A DNA stretch of 64,000 bases. Source: a bacterium (GTDB lineage: Bacteria > Myxococcota_A > Bradymonadia > Bradymonadales > Bradymonadaceae). Both the position numbers and the translations under genes were made by a program. The notes beneath the pieces were generated by a model. The model saw nothing but the letters and a program-made list of their open reading frames with translations. It ran no database searches and was not told the DNA's origin. Of this stretch, positions 62,870-64,000 are shown piece after piece. The stretch lies in the NCBI GenBank assembly GCA_030427705.1, contig JAUIBR010000033.1:1-64000 (forward strand), in the 5' to 3' direction. Every line of letters starts with the position of its first letter. Positions within the stretch are counted from its first letter, which is position 1.

Positions 62870-63772
62870 ATGGGCGAACTCAACTATCAGCATCTCTATT
62901 ATTTCTGGGCGGTTGCGCGCGAAGGCAGTGTTAATGCCGCGTCGCGTTCGATGAAAGTCACTGCCTCCACCGTCAGCGTGCAAATCCGCAAACTCGAAGA
63001 GGAGTTTGAGCAGAAACTCTTCCATCGGGTGGGCCGGGGATTGCAGCTCACTGAAGTGGGCCGAATCACGTTTCGATTTGCCGAGAGCATCTTCTCGACA
63101 GGTCGTGAGCTTGAGGAGTTCCTTCAAGGTCAACGCGACGAAGGTTCGATGCGCTTAGAGATTGGCGTTGCACCAGTTCTTCCCAAGCTTGTCACGTGGC
63201 GTCTTCTGGAGCCTGCAACGCAGATGGAGGAGCCATGCCATGTGGTTTGTCGCGAAGAGTCGCCTTCAGAGCTTGTTGAGGACCTGTTGCTACATCAGTT
63301 AGATGTCGTCATCAGTGATGTGCCGCTTAAAGCCGCGACCGGACGGCTCTACAATCACCTCCTTGGTGAAAGCTACGTGTCGTTGTTCGCAGCTCCGGAC
63401 TTGGTCAAACGCTATCAAGCAGGATTTCCAGCGTCTCTAGACCGAGCTCCGTTCGTATTGCCATCTGCGGGCACCGAACTTCGTCGGTCGATGGATACGT
63501 GGTTCTCGAAGAACAAGATTCAGCCACACGTTGTGGCGGAGTTCGACGACCTCGCGCTCTTGAAAGTTGCGGGTGAGCACAGCCTGGGCATCATTCCGAT
63601 CCCGGATTCGGTCCGAGATGAAGCCATGCGTCACTATAATGTTGAGTGTCTTGGCACGGCAGATGGTGTAGTGGAACGATTCTACGTGGTCTCCGCGGAC
63701 CGCCAGATCGAACATCCCGCGATCGTGGCGATCGTGAGTGGTGCCCGTGAGTTTTTGGAACACGAAGGCTAA
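62870..63772 (+). CDS. LysR-family regulator, NhaR-like
   Basis: 300 residues. N-terminal winged helix-turn-helix begins LNYQHLYYFWAVAREGSVNAASRSMKVTASTVSVQIRKLEEEF, very close to NhaR, which activates the Na+/H+ antiporter gene and also other envelope genes. The C-terminal part is a standard LysR effector domain. No nhaA is present in the window, so the target is unknown. It follows purL after 74 bases with no clear terminator, but is probably separately regulated. Confidence 0.92.
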   Translation: MGELNYQHLYYFWAVAREGSVNAASRSMKVTASTVSVQIRKLEEEFEQKLFHRVGRGLQLTEVGRITFRFAESIFSTGRELEEFLQGQRDEGSMRLEIGVAPVLPKLVTWRLLEPATQMEEPCHVVCREESPSELVEDLLLHQLDVVISDVPLKAATGRLYNHLLGESYVSLFAAPDLVKRYQAGFPASLDRAPFVLPSAGTELRRSMDTWFSKNKIQPHVVAEFDDLALLKVAGEHSLGIIPIPDSVRDEAMRHYNVECLGTADGVVERFYVVSADRQIEHPAIVAIVSGAREFLEHEG

Positions 63773-63854
63773 AGTCAGGTTTAGTCAGACTAACTGGTTT
63801 TGGTTGTGATTGCCGCGTTGCTATACTGCGAGTGGTCAGAAACAGTTGAGACAC

Positions 63855-64000
63855 ATGATGAAACAAGTAATCACGATTCTTCTCGCGTGTGCGGCCCTCT
63901 CATTGACGGCTTGTGGTGGTTGTAACGACACCACGGGGACAAATGAGGGAGCGAACAACGGCAACAACAAGAGCAATAACACCCAGTCGAACAATCAGAT
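63855..64000 (+). CDS. Start of an Asn-rich-linker lipoprotein (cut by window edge)
   Basis: Only about 48 residues are visible. The ATG at 63855 (or the next codon) starts a signal peptide MMKQVITILLACAALSLTACGG with lipobox LTAC, followed by an Asn-rich stretch (NNGNNKSNNTQSNNQ). The linker matches that of the Gly-rich lipoprotein at 48854. A TATACT box lies about 30 bases upstream. The domain beyond the linker is outside the window. Confidence 0.7.
   Translation, partial: MMKQVITILLACAALSLTACGGCNDTTGTNEGANNGNNKSNNTQSNNQ

Noticed and set aside
1-64000. tRNA, rRNA, insertion sequences, prophage or integrase genes
   Set aside because: None were seen; gaps are short and all larger frames are explained by chromosomal genes.

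Overview
The window reads as a compact, moderately GC-rich chromosomal segment of a deltaproteobacterium-like predator or soil/marine bacterium, most like Myxococcota/Bradymonadota. This is inferred from the gene types: several Ser/Thr protein kinases fused to TPR, AAA or FGE-like domains, FHA and PEGA proteins, many lipoproteins (some with long Asn-Asn-X linkers), a matrixin-type protease with a MYXO-CTERM-like tail, DUF1565/Gly-rich surface lipoproteins and TPR proteins. No IS elements, tRNA/rRNA genes or CRISPR arrays are visible. Gene density is very high and no gap exceeds about 210 bases.

Layout. 1-2.7 kb: 5' part of thrS, a DsbA-like lipoprotein and a haem-motif lipoprotein. 2.7-4.2 kb: a MATE exporter. 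4.4-10.5 kb: Pal with an unusual Cys-rich insert, a terminator, then a tightly coupled run: CpoB/YbgF-like, metallophosphatase lipoprotein, inositol monophosphatase, small lipoprotein, zinc-ribbon/FHA protein, TPR protein. 10.4-13.3 kb: serine beta-lactamase-like hydrolase, LD-carboxypeptidase and a DUF3108 protein. 13.5-17.3 kb: an orphan 622-residue protein, a CDF metal exporter and a mannose-1-phosphate guanylyltransferase. 17.4-26.9 kb: kinase-AAA-TPR protein, flavoprotein, small membrane protein, TPR/PEGA protein, TPR-kinase with the catalytic domain at the C-terminus, TPR lipoprotein. 26.9-30.8 kb: moaC, a degenerate TatD-like protein, an intact PAP2 protein beside a PAP2-like protein lacking its catalytic histidines, and a Cys-rich lipoprotein. 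30.9-35.7 kb: UspA, rsmA, and a minus-strand operon (cyclic-nucleotide-binding-fold protein, GldG-like lipoprotein, secreted protein, matrixin). 35.8-39.6 kb: PilZ protein, membrane-anchored subtilase and a second cyclic-nucleotide-fold protein. 39.8-43.7 kb: YbjN-like protein, pspA, nucleotidyltransferase and AbgT transporter. 43.8-52.3 kb: sbcD-sbcC, Gly-rich lipoprotein, a second PspA-like protein and a YhaM-like OB/HD nuclease. 52.5-57.5 kb: kinase with TM, secreted small protein, zinc ribbon-kinase-TM-FGE protein. 57.6-62.8 kb: purB-purC-purS-purQ-purL operon. 62.9-64 kb: NhaR-like LysR regulator and the start of an Asn-rich lipoprotein.

Together the genes describe a cell with heavy investment in envelope maintenance (Pal/CpoB, PspA paralogues, LdcA, proteases) and eukaryote-like phospho-signalling (four differently built kinases and one FHA reader), alongside housekeeping genes for purine synthesis, translation and DNA repair. 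The most unusual features are the new domain fusions (Cys-rich Pal, TPR-kinase, kinase-FGE, subtilase with polytopic tail), a short NTIPGV motif shared by two kinases, probable pseudoenzymes next to or in place of active relatives, and the near-universal overlap of convergent genes.
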